Of a DNA stretch of 60,739 nucleotides, positions 34,617 through 44,000 are shown piece by piece; positions within the stretch are counted from its first letter, which is position 1, and each line of letters starts with the position of its first letter. Position numbers and translations under genes: made by a program. Source of the DNA: Clostridia bacterium (GTDB taxonomy: Bacteria; Bacillota; Clostridia; Christensenellales; Borkfalkiaceae); NCBI GenBank assembly GCA_900767815.1, contig CAAGAM010000119.1:1-60739 (forward strand), in the 5' to 3' direction. The notes below the pieces were generated by a model. It searched no databases, was not told the DNA's origin, and worked only from the letters and a program-made list of their open reading frames with translations.

Positions 34617-35039
34617 ATGATTGATGACAACAAGTTAAAGGAAATGATGACGACAATCGGCGAGCTTATGCGACGGTCGACGTTAAAACGCCCCGATTCG
34701 GACGCGGCGTTCGGTGAAGGGGCGATGATGGTGTACCTTTTCCGCCACGGCAGCGCGACTGCGGGAGATATTTCCGATTTTCTGCGCGTAGGTTCGGGAA
34801 GAGTGGCAAATCTTTTGAAAACGTCGGAGAAAAAGGGAATAATAAAAAGAAGCAGAGACGAAACGGACGGAAGGAAAGTTATAGTTTCCCTGACGGAAAA
34901 AGGGCGGGAGCAACACGAAAAGCGGACGACGGAACTTAAAAACGAGTTTAAGAAACACATGTCCGTGTTGACGGACGAGGAGTTCGATTTGCTTTTGGCT
35001 ATATACAAGAAACTTTTAGGAGCAAAAAAAGATGTTTAA
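34617..35039 (+). CDS. MarR-family transcriptional regulator
   Basis: 140 residues with the winged helix-turn-helix ATAGDISDFLRVGSGRVANLLKTSEKKGIIKRSRDETDGRKVIVSLTEKG at ~40-95 and dimerising helices at both ends. MarR proteins usually repress the adjacent drug-export genes until a ligand binds. It overlaps the first ABC gene by 8 bases and is preceded by a consensus promoter with an inverted repeat, so self-control of the three-gene operon is the likely mode. Ligand unknown. The start at 34617 has GGGAGAATAG upstream. Confidence 0.9.
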   Translation: MIDDNKLKEMMTTIGELMRRSTLKRPDSDAAFGEGAMMVYLFRHGSATAGDISDFLRVGSGRVANLLKTSEKKGIIKRSRDETDGRKVIVSLTEKGREQHEKRTTELKNEFKKHMSVLTDEEFDLLLAIYKKLLGAKKDV

Positions 35040-36906
35040 ACTTTACAAAAACCTGCGGGCGAAAGATTGGTTTCTTATCATTTTTCTGACGGGGCTTACC
35101 GTTTTGCAGGTGTATTTCACGATGACGCTCGTGGATAAGGTTCAGGCGATAATCGAAGCGATAACTTATCTCGATTATCACAACCATCCCGAAAAGCTCG
35201 GCGAAGCGTTTTCGGCGTTTATCTCGGCAGTCGGATGGGGCGGAGTAACGTCCGATTCTCTTGCGACGGTCGGCATAAACGGCGAGGCGGCGGAGAGATT
35301 TATGAAAATGGCGACGGCAACCGTCGGAGATATCTGGAAATGCGGCGGACTCATGCTTTGCTACGCGCTTTTATCCGCGCTTACGCAAATGGTCGTAGGC
35401 TTTATCGCGTCTTACGTCGCTTCGTCTTTAACGACGACGATAAGGTCGAAAGTATATGCTAAAATCAACGGGTTTTCCGCGCGCGAAATCAACGATTTTT
35501 CCACGGCTTCGCTTATAACGAGAGCAACTAACGACGTTCAGCAGGTGCAGATAACCAACGTAATGGCTCTTCGTATGGTCGTTGCCGCGCCGATAACGGC
35601 AATCTGGGCAATCGCTAAAATTCATGCGACGAGCATGGAACTTACCGTTGCGGTTGCGGCGTCGGTTATAATTTTAATCGTGGCGATCGCGTGTATAATG
35701 GCGGCGGTTCTGCCCGTATTCAAAAAGACTCAGAAGCTGACCGACGATCTTAACGGCGTTACCCGCGAAAACCTTACGGGTATAAGAATAGTTAAAGCAT
35801 ACAACGCCGAGAATTACATCGAAAACAAATTCGAAAACGTAAACAGAGATTTCAGTCGCATGCAGCTTTTTACGAGCAGAGTTATGGGGCTTATGAGTCC
35901 CGTAATGACTCTCGTCATGAACGGCGTTTCGCTCGCTATTTATTGGATAGGCGCAAGCCTTATCAACAAGGGAACGACCGATTACGCAACGGTTACGTCG
36001 TTCATGATGCTTTCTTCGCAGATAATCATGTCGTTCATGATGCTTATGATGATGTTCGTTCTTTTCCCGAGAGCGCAGGTTTCGGCAGGGCGTATCAATA
36101 AGGTTCTCGAATCGAAATCGGACATAATTTATCCGTCTGAAGATGAAAAAACCGAAAAAACGGGCGAAATCGAGTTCGATAACGTCTCTTTCGGCTACAC
36201 GCACGGGCAAGAAGACGTAATAAGGAATATATCGTTCAAAGTTCATAAGGGCGAAACGGTTGCGTTCATCGGTGCGACGGGCAGCGGAAAAACGACGCTT
36301 ATAAATCTTATTCCGCGGCTTTACGACGTTACGGAAGGTTCGGTTAAAATCGACGGGGTGGACGTTAAGGATATGACGGAAGAAACCCTCCGCAAAAAAG
36401 TTGCGGTCGTTCCGCAAAAAGGCTTGCTTTTTTCGGGAACGGTTAAAGACAACATAGCTTTTTGCAACCCCGAAATGCCTTTCGGAAAGATAGAACGCGC
36501 GGCAAAAATTGCCGAGGCGGACGGATTTATCGACGAAATGCCCGAAAAATACAACGCGCCCATATCGCAAGGCGGAAAAAACGTTTCGGGCGGGCAACGT
36601 CAGAGGCTTTGCATAGCCCGCGCTGTGGCGGCGGACGCCGAAATTCTCGTCTTCGACGACAGCTTTTCCGCACTCGATTATAAAACCGATAAAAAGGTGA
36701 GAGAAAACCTCGCGGCGGAAGCCAAGGGGATAACCAAGGTCGTCGTGGCGCAACGAATCGGCACGATTATGGACGCCGACCTTATCGTCGTGCTGGAAGA
36801 CGGAAAAGCCGTCGGGCAGGGCAAGCATGCGGAACTTTTGAAAAATTGCGAGACTTACAGAGAAATCGCGTTGTCTCAGCTCAGCAAGGAGGAACTCGGA
36901 TTATGA
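35032..36906 (+). CDS. ABC exporter half-transporter A, degenerate ATP site
   Basis: 624 residues: six membrane helices (~15-340) fused to an ATPase domain (~375-610). Walker A GATGSGKT, Q-loop PQKGLLF and signature VSGGQRQRL are intact. The Walker B end reads ILVFDDS, with Asp where the catalytic Glu should be, and the switch motif reads VVAQRIGT, with Gln in place of His. Together with the intact partner encoded next, this gives the one active, one inactive site pattern of heterodimeric exporters such as TM287/288 and BmrCD. An unusually long extracellular loop (~35-85) is present. Substrate unknown, drugs or lipids likely. The stop overlaps the next start (ATGA). Confidence 0.92.
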   Translation: MFKLYKNLRAKDWFLIIFLTGLTVLQVYFTMTLVDKVQAIIEAITYLDYHNHPEKLGEAFSAFISAVGWGGVTSDSLATVGINGEAAERFMKMATATVGDIWKCGGLMLCYALLSALTQMVVGFIASYVASSLTTTIRSKVYAKINGFSAREINDFSTASLITRATNDVQQVQITNVMALRMVVAAPITAIWAIAKIHATSMELTVAVAASVIILIVAIACIMAAVLPVFKKTQKLTDDLNGVTRENLTGIRIVKAYNAENYIENKFENVNRDFSRMQLFTSRVMGLMSPVMTLVMNGVSLAIYWIGASLINKGTTDYATVTSFMMLSSQIIMSFMMLMMMFVLFPRAQVSAGRINKVLESKSDIIYPSEDEKTEKTGEIEFDNVSFGYTHGQEDVIRNISFKVHKGETVAFIGATGSGKTTLINLIPRLYDVTEGSVKIDGVDVKDMTEETLRKKVAVVPQKGLLFSGTVKDNIAFCNPEMPFGKIERAAKIAEADGFIDEMPEKYNAPISQGGKNVSGGQRQRLCIARAVAADAEILVFDDSFSALDYKTDKKVRENLAAEAKGITKVVVAQRIGTIMDADLIVVLEDGKAVGQGKHAELLKNCETYREIALSQLSKEELGL

Positions 36907-38708
36907 AAGGACCAAAAGGAAATTTCTCCGCAAAACCCATGACGAGCGCGGAGAAGAAACAAAATCAAAAAGAGTTCATTAAAACGATAAAACCATTCTA
37001 TAAGTCGATTATCGCGGCATCTTTAGCAATTGCGGTATCCACCGTTTTATCGATTTTCGCCCCGCAATGGCTTTCGAAATTGACCGACGAAATCACTTCG
37101 GGAGCCGCGCTTAAAAATATAAATCTCCAAAAAATCGCCGAGCTTGCGTTTATTCTCATCGGTTTCTATACAGGCGGCGCGATTTTAAACTATGCGGCTT
37201 CGTTCATCATGGCGGGCGTAACGCAAAAATTCGCGTTCGGCATGAGAAGAAGCGTTTCGCATAAAATAAACAGAATCCCGCTGAAATATTACGACGGGCA
37301 TCAGTACGGCGACACGCTTTCGATAGTCACCAACGATATCGACACGGTGAGCCAGTCTTTGGAACAGGCGGTTACGATGCTTCTGTCTTCGGCGTTTATG
37401 CTTGCAGGCGTACTCATCGCGATGTTCGTAACTCGCTGGGAAATGGCGTTAACGGCACTTCTTATCGTGCCGCTTATGTTCGGAATGCTTATTTTCATTT
37501 CGAAATACGCAATGCCGCAATTCCGCAAACGTCAGGAAATCCTCGGCGAACTCGACGGAAAAATCGAAGAGAACTTCACGGGTCTTAACATAATAAAGAG
37601 TTTCGGCGCGGGCGAAAGAAAACGCGGCGAGTTCGAGAAGAGCAATCAGGCGATGAGAAAAGCCATGTTCCGCGCGCAGATGATCGCGGGAATAATGCAA
37701 CCGCTTACGAGTTTTGTTTCTTATTTTGCGTATGCGGCGGTCTGCGTCGTCGGAGGTATTCTTTTAAGCAGCGGCAAAATAACTTTCGGAACGATTACGG
37801 CGTTCCTCGTATACGTCAACCTTTTCCAAAGCCCGATGAGCCAGATGGCTCAGGCGATGAATTCCGTTCAGATGGCGGGCGGCGCGGCGGCAAGAGTAAA
37901 CAAATTCCTCGCGGAAGACGAGCTTTCGGACGAAACGAGTAAGCCGAGGAAACTTCTCACAGGCAAAAACGCGACAATCCGCGGCGAAGTGGAATTCGAT
38001 CACGTTCATTTCGGTTACGATGAGGATAAGATTATTATTCCCGATTTCTCGGCAAAGGTTAAGCCCGGCATGAAAGTTGCGATAGTCGGCCCTACGGGAG
38101 CGGGCAAAACTACGATGGTCAATCTGCTCATGCGGTTTTACGAGCTTAACGGCGGAGACATCCTGATAGACGGGGTTTCGATAAAGGATATTTCCCGCGC
38201 CGAGTTGCACGATATATTCGGAATGGTTTTGCAGGATACTTGGATGTTTGCGGGAACGCTCAGAGAAAATATTCTGTTTTCGAAAACGGGCGTGTCGGAC
38301 GACGAACTTATGAGGATTTGCCGCGAAGCGGGGCTTGAACATTTCGTCAATACCCTTCCCGAAGGTCTCGATACTTATATGGACGGAGAAGGCAGCGTTT
38401 CGGGCGGGCAGAAGCAGCTTATAACGATCGCGAGAGCCATGGCGGAAAAAGCGCCTCTTCTTATCCTCGACGAAGCGACGAGTAACGTCGATACGAGAAC
38501 GGAAGAAGTGATACAGGAAGCAATGGACCGGCTTACGCAGGGCAGAACGAGTTTCGTTATCGCTCACAGGCTTTCTACGATAAGAAATGCCGATCTTATC
38601 CTTGTAATGAAAGACGGAAACATTATCGAGCAAGGCACTCACGACGAACTTCTTTCTCAAAACGGATTTTACGCGGGGTTGTATAATTCTCAGTTTGCCG
38701 CAGAATAA
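36903..38708 (+). CDS. ABC exporter half-transporter B, canonical ATPase
   Basis: 601 residues from ATG 36903, selected because AAGGAGGAAC precedes it and it overlaps the upstream stop by four bases; the reading from 36846 lies inside the previous gene. Six membrane helices (~35-330) precede the ATPase domain with GPTGAGKTT, QDTWMF, VSGGQKQ, LLILDEATSNVD (catalytic Glu present) and VIAHRLST (switch His present). It forms a heterodimer with the preceding protein. An antisense copy of the dispersed 14-mer (36998-37011) is read as FYKSII just before the first helix. Confidence 0.93.
   Translation: MKGPKGNFSAKPMTSAEKKQNQKEFIKTIKPFYKSIIAASLAIAVSTVLSIFAPQWLSKLTDEITSGAALKNINLQKIAELAFILIGFYTGGAILNYAASFIMAGVTQKFAFGMRRSVSHKINRIPLKYYDGHQYGDTLSIVTNDIDTVSQSLEQAVTMLLSSAFMLAGVLIAMFVTRWEMALTALLIVPLMFGMLIFISKYAMPQFRKRQEILGELDGKIEENFTGLNIIKSFGAGERKRGEFEKSNQAMRKAMFRAQMIAGIMQPLTSFVSYFAYAAVCVVGGILLSSGKITFGTITAFLVYVNLFQSPMSQMAQAMNSVQMAGGAAARVNKFLAEDELSDETSKPRKLLTGKNATIRGEVEFDHVHFGYDEDKIIIPDFSAKVKPGMKVAIVGPTGAGKTTMVNLLMRFYELNGGDILIDGVSIKDISRAELHDIFGMVLQDTWMFAGTLRENILFSKTGVSDDELMRICREAGLEHFVNTLPEGLDTYMDGEGSVSGGQKQLITIARAMAEKAPLLILDEATSNVDTRTEEVIQEAMDRLTQGRTSFVIAHRLSTIRNADLILVMKDGNIIEQGTHDELLSQNGFYAGLYNSQFAAE
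36998..37011 (-). repeat. Dispersed 14-mer in ABC exporter gene
   Basis: CTATAAGTCGATTA, in frame as Y-K-S-I, at the end of the cytoplasmic N-terminal segment. Confidence 0.8.
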
Positions 38709-38729
38709 TTTTTGCGACGCGGGAAAAGT

Positions 38730-38753
38730 CGGATTATTCTTGGCTGGCATAGC
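38730..38753 (+). repeat. Dispersed 20-mer GATTATTCTTGGCTGGCATA, copy 1
   Basis: This lies 22 bases after the ABC operon stop and just before its terminator. The other copies are at 55664 and 60343. Confidence 0.75.
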
Positions 38754-38777
38754 ACCCCGACACTTGACAAACAGCAG

Positions 38778-38810
38778 AAGAAGGGACGCTTTTCATAGCG
38801 TCCCTTCTTT
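38778..38810 (+). terminator. Terminator of the marR-ABC operon
   Basis: AAGAAGGGACGCT (38778-38790), a 6-base loop, AGCGTCCCTTCTT (38797-38809). The T-rich side suits both directions. Confidence 0.9.
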
Positions 38811-38819
38811 CGGTAAAGC

Positions 38820-38866
38820 AAAAACTATCCGAATACCGCTTTTCGATACAGCAGTGTTCGGATAGT
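38820..38866 (-). terminator. Terminator downstream of tRNA-Ala
   Basis: On the minus strand ACTATCCGAA (38866-38857) pairs with TTCGGATAGT (38833-38824) and is followed by TTTT. Confidence 0.7.
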
Positions 38867-38873
38867 CCTTTCT

Positions 38874-38950
38874 TGGTGGAGATAAAGGGACTCGAACCCT
38901 CGGCCTATGCGTTGCGAACGCATCGCTCTACCAACTGAGCCATATCCCCA
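38874..38950 (-). tRNA. tRNA-Ala (anticodon CGC)
   Basis: A complete cloverleaf reads on the minus strand: acceptor GGGGATA/TATCTCC with the alanine identity pair G3-U70, D arm GCTC/GAGC, anticodon arm ATGCG-TTCGCAA-CGCAT, T arm GAGGG-TTCGAGT-CCCTT, encoded CCA. The anticodon CGC reads GCG. A terminator follows it on the same strand. The 397-base gap 38951-39347 beyond it holds only the mgtE promoter and leader. Confidence 0.97.
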
Positions 38951-39153
38951 TGTTTGTATGTTTATGTTTTTGTGTTGTCGGATTTTATAATTTCAGCCCG
39001 TAGCTTCATCGTTTTTTTCGGCCCGGGAAAATCGTAAGACTTCTCAACGTCGCCGTTTTTCGCTTTGAAAACTCCTTTATAGCGCCCCTCGGCTTCAACG
39101 TTATTTATTTTACTACATAAAAAAAAATTTGTAAAGGTTTTTGAAGCATTTTC

Positions 39154-39182
39154 TTGTTATTTTTTTAAAAATATGTTAGAAT
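39154..39182 (+). promoter_or_regulatory. Promoter and long leader of mgtE
   Basis: TTGTTA (39154-39159), 17 bases, TAGAAT (39177-39182). The ~160-base leader has a TAGCGCG/CGCGTGCTA hairpin (39270-39290). I could not match it to the M-box magnesium riboswitch. Confidence 0.6.
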
Positions 39183-39347
39183 GTTTCGGGAGACAAATTT
39201 AATTTCGGTTTTTTCGGGTTATAGTCGTCAGAAATCAAATCCGCCGAAAGCCGAACGATTACACGAAATAGCGCGCTTTACGCGTGCTAAGCAAAATCGG
39301 TAACAATAAATTTCGTCTTTCATATTTTATATAAAGGAGGTCGTTTT

Positions 39348-40793
39348 ATGAGTGAAGAATTAGAAAACCAGAACCATACGGCAGAAGAAATACCTGAAAA
39401 GCGCGACTACGAAGAAGAACTCTTGCAGTTGTTGCAAAGCAACGAACCTCCGCAACAATTAAGAAAAGACATAAGCGCGTATCACGAAAACGATATCGCG
39501 GCGGTTATTCCGAAACTGACGAAAGACGAACGACTTAAACTCTATAAAGTTTTAGGAGTGGACGCCGTTTCGGAAATTTTCGCATACCTCGATGACGTTG
39601 AAGAATACATCGAAGAACTTGACAGCGAAAAAGCCGCGGACATTATCGAAAGCATGGACGCGGACGACGCTATAGACGTTCTCGACGAACTCGAAGACGA
39701 TAAGAAAGAAGAGATTATCGGGCTTATGCAAAAAGACGCCGCGAGAGACATTCAGCTTATCGACTCGTACGACGAGGATCAGATCGGTAGCCGAATGACG
39801 ACCAACTTCGTCGCGTTCAATAAGAATTTCAGCGTTAAGCAGGCTATGCGTACCGTCATAAAAGAAGCGGGGGAAAACGACAACATCTCCACGCTTTACG
39901 CGTTGAACGATGACGGAACGTTTTACGGGGCGGTCGATTTAAGCGATTTGATCCGCGCCCGCGAAGGAACGCCTTTGGAGCCGATAATAACCACGTCTTA
40001 TCCTTACGTCTATGCGAAAGAAACCATCGAGGAATGCATCGAACAGTTAAAGGACTATTCGGAAGATTCTATCCCCGTTCTGAATGCCGACAACAAGCTT
40101 ATCGGCGTAATCACGTCGTCGGACATCGTCGAAGTCGTTGACGAAGAAGCGGGCGACGATTATGCAAAACTCGCAGGTTTAACCGAAGCCGAAGACGTTA
40201 ACGAGCCTCTTTTTAAAAGTATAAAGAAAAGGCTTCCGTGGCTTCTGATTCTTTTAGGTTTAGGGCTTTTGGTTTCGAGCATAATAAGTCAGTTTCAGAC
40301 GGCGGTTACCGCGGCGAGTCTCGTTATTCTTTATTCCTTCCAGAGCCTTATTCTCGATATGAGCGGAAATACGGGTACGCAATCGTTGGCGGTCACGATA
40401 AGAGTTCTGAACGAAGAGGCCATTTCCGGTAAAGAAAAACTCAAATTTATTCTCAAAGAAATGCGTATAGGATTGATGAACGGCTTAATTATCGGTACGT
40501 TGGCTTTTGTTGCGGTAGGGCTTTATCTTGCATTTGTCCCGGGTGCGCTTGCTGCCGGCACGCCGAAATATTACGGCTTTGAAATTTCCGCATGTATAGG
40601 CATTTCTCTCGTTGCGGGAATGCTTATGGCAAGCCTTGACGGAACGCTTGTTCCTATATTCTTCAAGAAAATAGGAATCGACCCCGCCGTTGCTTCCGGG
40701 CCGCTCATCACGACGCTTAACGATCTTATTGCCGTTTGCGTTTATTACGGAGTTTCCCTTCTTTTGTTTGTGCAAATAGGACTTTTTCATTAA
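39348..40793 (+). CDS. mgtE: Magnesium transporter MgtE
   Basis: 481 residues. An N-terminal acidic helical domain (~20-140, with repeated ADIIESMDADDAIDVLDELEDD) and two CBS domains (~145-270) act as the Mg2+ sensor that closes the pore. Five membrane helices follow (~300-475), with the ion-path motif DMSGNTGTQSLAVTIRVL and GPLITTLNDL. MgtE is a dimeric Mg2+ channel of the cytoplasmic membrane. AAAGGAGG at 39334-39341 sets the start. It stands alone between tRNA-Ala and a terminator. The acidic extension at the start (MSEELENQNHTAEEIPEK) is unconserved. Confidence 0.96.
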   Translation: MSEELENQNHTAEEIPEKRDYEEELLQLLQSNEPPQQLRKDISAYHENDIAAVIPKLTKDERLKLYKVLGVDAVSEIFAYLDDVEEYIEELDSEKAADIIESMDADDAIDVLDELEDDKKEEIIGLMQKDAARDIQLIDSYDEDQIGSRMTTNFVAFNKNFSVKQAMRTVIKEAGENDNISTLYALNDDGTFYGAVDLSDLIRAREGTPLEPIITTSYPYVYAKETIEECIEQLKDYSEDSIPVLNADNKLIGVITSSDIVEVVDEEAGDDYAKLAGLTEAEDVNEPLFKSIKKRLPWLLILLGLGLLVSSIISQFQTAVTAASLVILYSFQSLILDMSGNTGTQSLAVTIRVLNEEAISGKEKLKFILKEMRIGLMNGLIIGTLAFVAVGLYLAFVPGALAAGTPKYYGFEISACIGISLVAGMLMASLDGTLVPIFFKKIGIDPAVASGPLITTLNDLIAVCVYYGVSLLLFVQIGLFH

Positions 40794-40809
40794 AACGTTT
40801 TATTTTTTT

Positions 40810-40845
40810 AACGCCGTTCCGGGCAAAAGCTCGGAACGGCGTTTT
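40810..40845 (+). terminator. Terminator of mgtE
   Basis: AACGCCGTTCCG (40810-40821), a 10-base loop, CGGAACGGCGTT (40832-40843), then TT. Confidence 0.9.
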
Positions 40846-40916
40846 CGTTATCGGTGAATTACGAAAATATTATTTGCGGTTCGTCGGAGTTATCGGAGTG
40901 AATTTTTTTGCATAAG

Positions 40917-40954
40917 AAAATGAGATCCCGACGCATTGCCGGAATCTCATTTTT
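40917..40954 (-). terminator. Terminator of por
   Basis: AAAATGAGATCCCG (40917-40930) pairs with CGGAATCTCATTTT (40940-40953). On the minus strand it ends in TTTT. A small GGCTG/CAGCC hairpin lies next to it. Confidence 0.85.
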
Positions 40955-41030
40955 CACTGGCTGTTTTTACAGCCTGAATTATTTAGTGCAGAATCGGATG
41001 TTAAATCTTTCGGATTTTAAATCTTAAAGA

Positions 41031-44000
41031 TTATTCTTTTCCCGCAAGTTTTTTGTATTTGTCGAGTCTTTCGGTGTTTTCTTCTTCAGCCTTCTCGAAG
41101 AGCTTTTCGGCAAGTTCGGGCTGAGCCTTTTTAAGCGTTGCATAACGGTTTTCGCCGAGAATGAACGTCTGATAGCTTTCGGTAGGATCTTTGCTGTCCA
41201 AAGTGAAGGGGTTAACGTCCGTTCCGACCTTCTCGGGGTTGTATCTGTAAAGGTGCCAGTAGCCTGCGTCGACAGCCTTCTTTTCTTCGGTCTGCGAGTT
41301 AGCCATGTTGATACCGTGGTTGATACAAGGAGCATAGCAGATAAGGAGCGACGGTCCGTCGTAGCTTTCCGCTTCCGTGATAGCGTTGAGGAACTGCTGT
41401 TTGTTGGAACCCATAGCGCACTGAGCAACGTAAACGTAACCATAGCTCATAGCCATCATACCGAGGTCCTTCTTCTTGACTCTCTTACCGCCCGAAGCGA
41501 ATTTAGCAACCGAACCCGTAGGAGTGGACTTACTTGCCTGTCCGCCGGTGTTGGAGTAAACTTCGGTGTCTACGACGAGTACGTTGACGTCTTCGCCCTG
41601 AGCGAGAACGTGGTCGAGTCCGCCGTAGCCGATATCGTAAGCCCAACCGTCGCCGCCGATAATCCAGATAGATTTCTTGATTACGCAATCGAGCATGCCG
41701 CTGAGTTCTTTAAGGAGATCCTTAAGTTCGCCCTTAGCGTTCTTAACTGCAGAGGGCAGAGCAGCTTCGAGAATGTCGTAAACGCGTCTCGTAACTTCCG
41801 CGCTCTTCTTGTTTTCAAGCCAGAGTTTGCAAGCCTCGCCGACTCTTCCGTGAAGGTTGAGTTCGAGAATCTTTCTCATAACGTCCGCAAGCTTCTCTCT
41901 TCTCTGGAAGTAAGCAAGGTGGAAGCCGAAGCCGTATTCCGCGTTGTCTTCGAACAAGCTGTTAGCCCAAGCGGGACCTCTTCCTTCTTTGTTCTTGGTG
42001 TAAGGACACGTCGGGGACGAACCGCCGTAAATGGACGAACAACCGGTAGCGTTCGCGATGATCATGCGGTCGCCGAACATCTGGGTGATAACCTTGATGT
42101 AAGGAGTTTCGCCGCAGCCTGCGCACGCGCCCGAGAACTCAAAGAGGGGTTTAGAGAACTGAGAACCTTTGACGGTGTTCTTCTTGAATACCGAAGTATC
42201 GACTTCGGGAAGCTTCTCGCTGAATTCGTAGTTTTCGGATTCTTCCTTAACAACCTTTTCAAGCGGAATCATCGTAAGAGCCTTCTTGTCTTCCTTAGTG
42301 GGGCAGACGTTAGCGCAAACGCCGCAACCCATACAGTCGAGCGGGCTTACCTGCATTCTGTAAGAATATCCCTTAAGACCGATTGCCGCTTTCGTAGCGA
42401 ACGTTGCGGGAACTTCCGTACCGTCTTTAACGAGAACGGGGCGGATACAAGCATGCGGGCAGACGAACGAGCATTGGTTACACTGAATACAATTTTCTGC
42501 GTTCCAAGCGGGGATCTTGACCGCAACGCCTCTCTTTTCGAATCTCGTAGTTCCCGTGGGAACGCTTCCGTCTGCGTTGAATGCCGAGGAGGGAAGCTTG
42601 TCGCCCTGGAGCGCGATGATCGGATGAATAACTTCCTGGAAGTATTTATCGTCCGCAAGTTTAGCGGGTTCCGCACCCGTGGTAGCGTCTGCCCAGCTTG
42701 CGGGAACTTTGATTTCTTTAAGTTCGGAAGATGCTTTGTCGATTGCGGCATAGTTCATGTTGACAACCGCATCGCCTTTCTTTCCGTAAGATTTCTTAAC
42801 GTACTGCTTCATCCAGTCTTCCGCTTCGGCGTAAGGCATGATTTCGGGGTTGATCTTGAAGAAAGCGGCCTGCATGATCGCGTTCGTTCTTCCGCCGAGA
42901 CCGATGGAAGCGGCGATCTTGATAGCGTCGATAACGTAGAGTTTAGCATGCTTTTTGGCAAGCAAACGCTTCATCGATGCGGGAAGATTTGCGGCAAGGT
43001 CTTTTTCGTTGTCCCATTCGCAGTTTAAAAGGAACTTTCCGCCCTCTTTAAGGTCGGTAACCATATCGTATCTGGTTACGTAAGAAGGCTGCGAGCAAGC
43101 GATGAAGTCCGCCGCGTCTATAAGGTAAGACGACTGAATGGGAGTCTTACCGAAACGGAGGTGAGAAACGGTTATGCCGCCAGACTTCTTGGAGTCGTAG
43201 AAGAAATAACCCTGAGCGTACATATCGGTGTGATCGCCGATGATCTTTATCGAGTTCTTGTTTGCGCCGACCGTACCGTCCGAACCTAAGCCGTAGAATT
43301 TACAGCTGATAGTTCCTTCGGGAGCCGCGTTATACTGCTCGGAGAAATCAAGCGAAGTGTTGGTGATATCGTCGTAAATACCGATAGTGAAGTGATTCTT
43401 CGGTTTGTCGGATTCGAGATTCTTATATACGGCGTAAACCATGGACGGGTTGAACTCTTTGGAGCCTAAGCCGTATCTTCCGCCGTAAACCTTAATTTTC
43501 TTTTTGCCGAGTTCGGCAAGAGCGGCAACGACGTCGAGATACAAAGGTTCGCCGAGAGAGCCGGGTTCCTTGGTTCTGTCCAGAACCGCAATATTCTTAA
43601 CGGTCTTCGGAAGCGCCTTGACGAAAGCTTTTGCATAGAAAGGTCTGTAAAGTCTTACTTTAAGTACGCCGACTTTGTGTCCTTCCTTGTTCATTTTTGC
43701 GATAGTCTCTTCGATAGCTTCCGCGCCGCTGCCCATAATAACGATAACGTTTTCCGCATCGGGTGCGCCTACGTAATCGAAAAGGTGATAGCTTCTGCCC
43801 GTAAGAGCCGAAACCTTATCCATCATCTTCTGAACGATTGCGGGAACTTCCTCATAATACTTATTAGCCGTTTCTCTGTTCTGGAAGTATGTATCGCTGT
43901 TTTGCGCAGTACCTTTCTGAATGGGATGATCGGGGTTCAAAGCTCTCTTTCTGAAGTCCTCGATGTCTTTCATGTCAACGAGTTTCTTCATGTCTTCATA

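Noticed and set aside
39190..39347. M-box magnesium riboswitch before mgtE
   Set aside because: The leader is long enough, but the conserved M-box blocks were not found by eye; only a simple hairpin is evident.
41253..43028. 591-residue plus-strand ORF
   Set aside because: It lies wholly antisense to the clearly coding por gene and has no domain or ribosome binding site; a codon-usage shadow.
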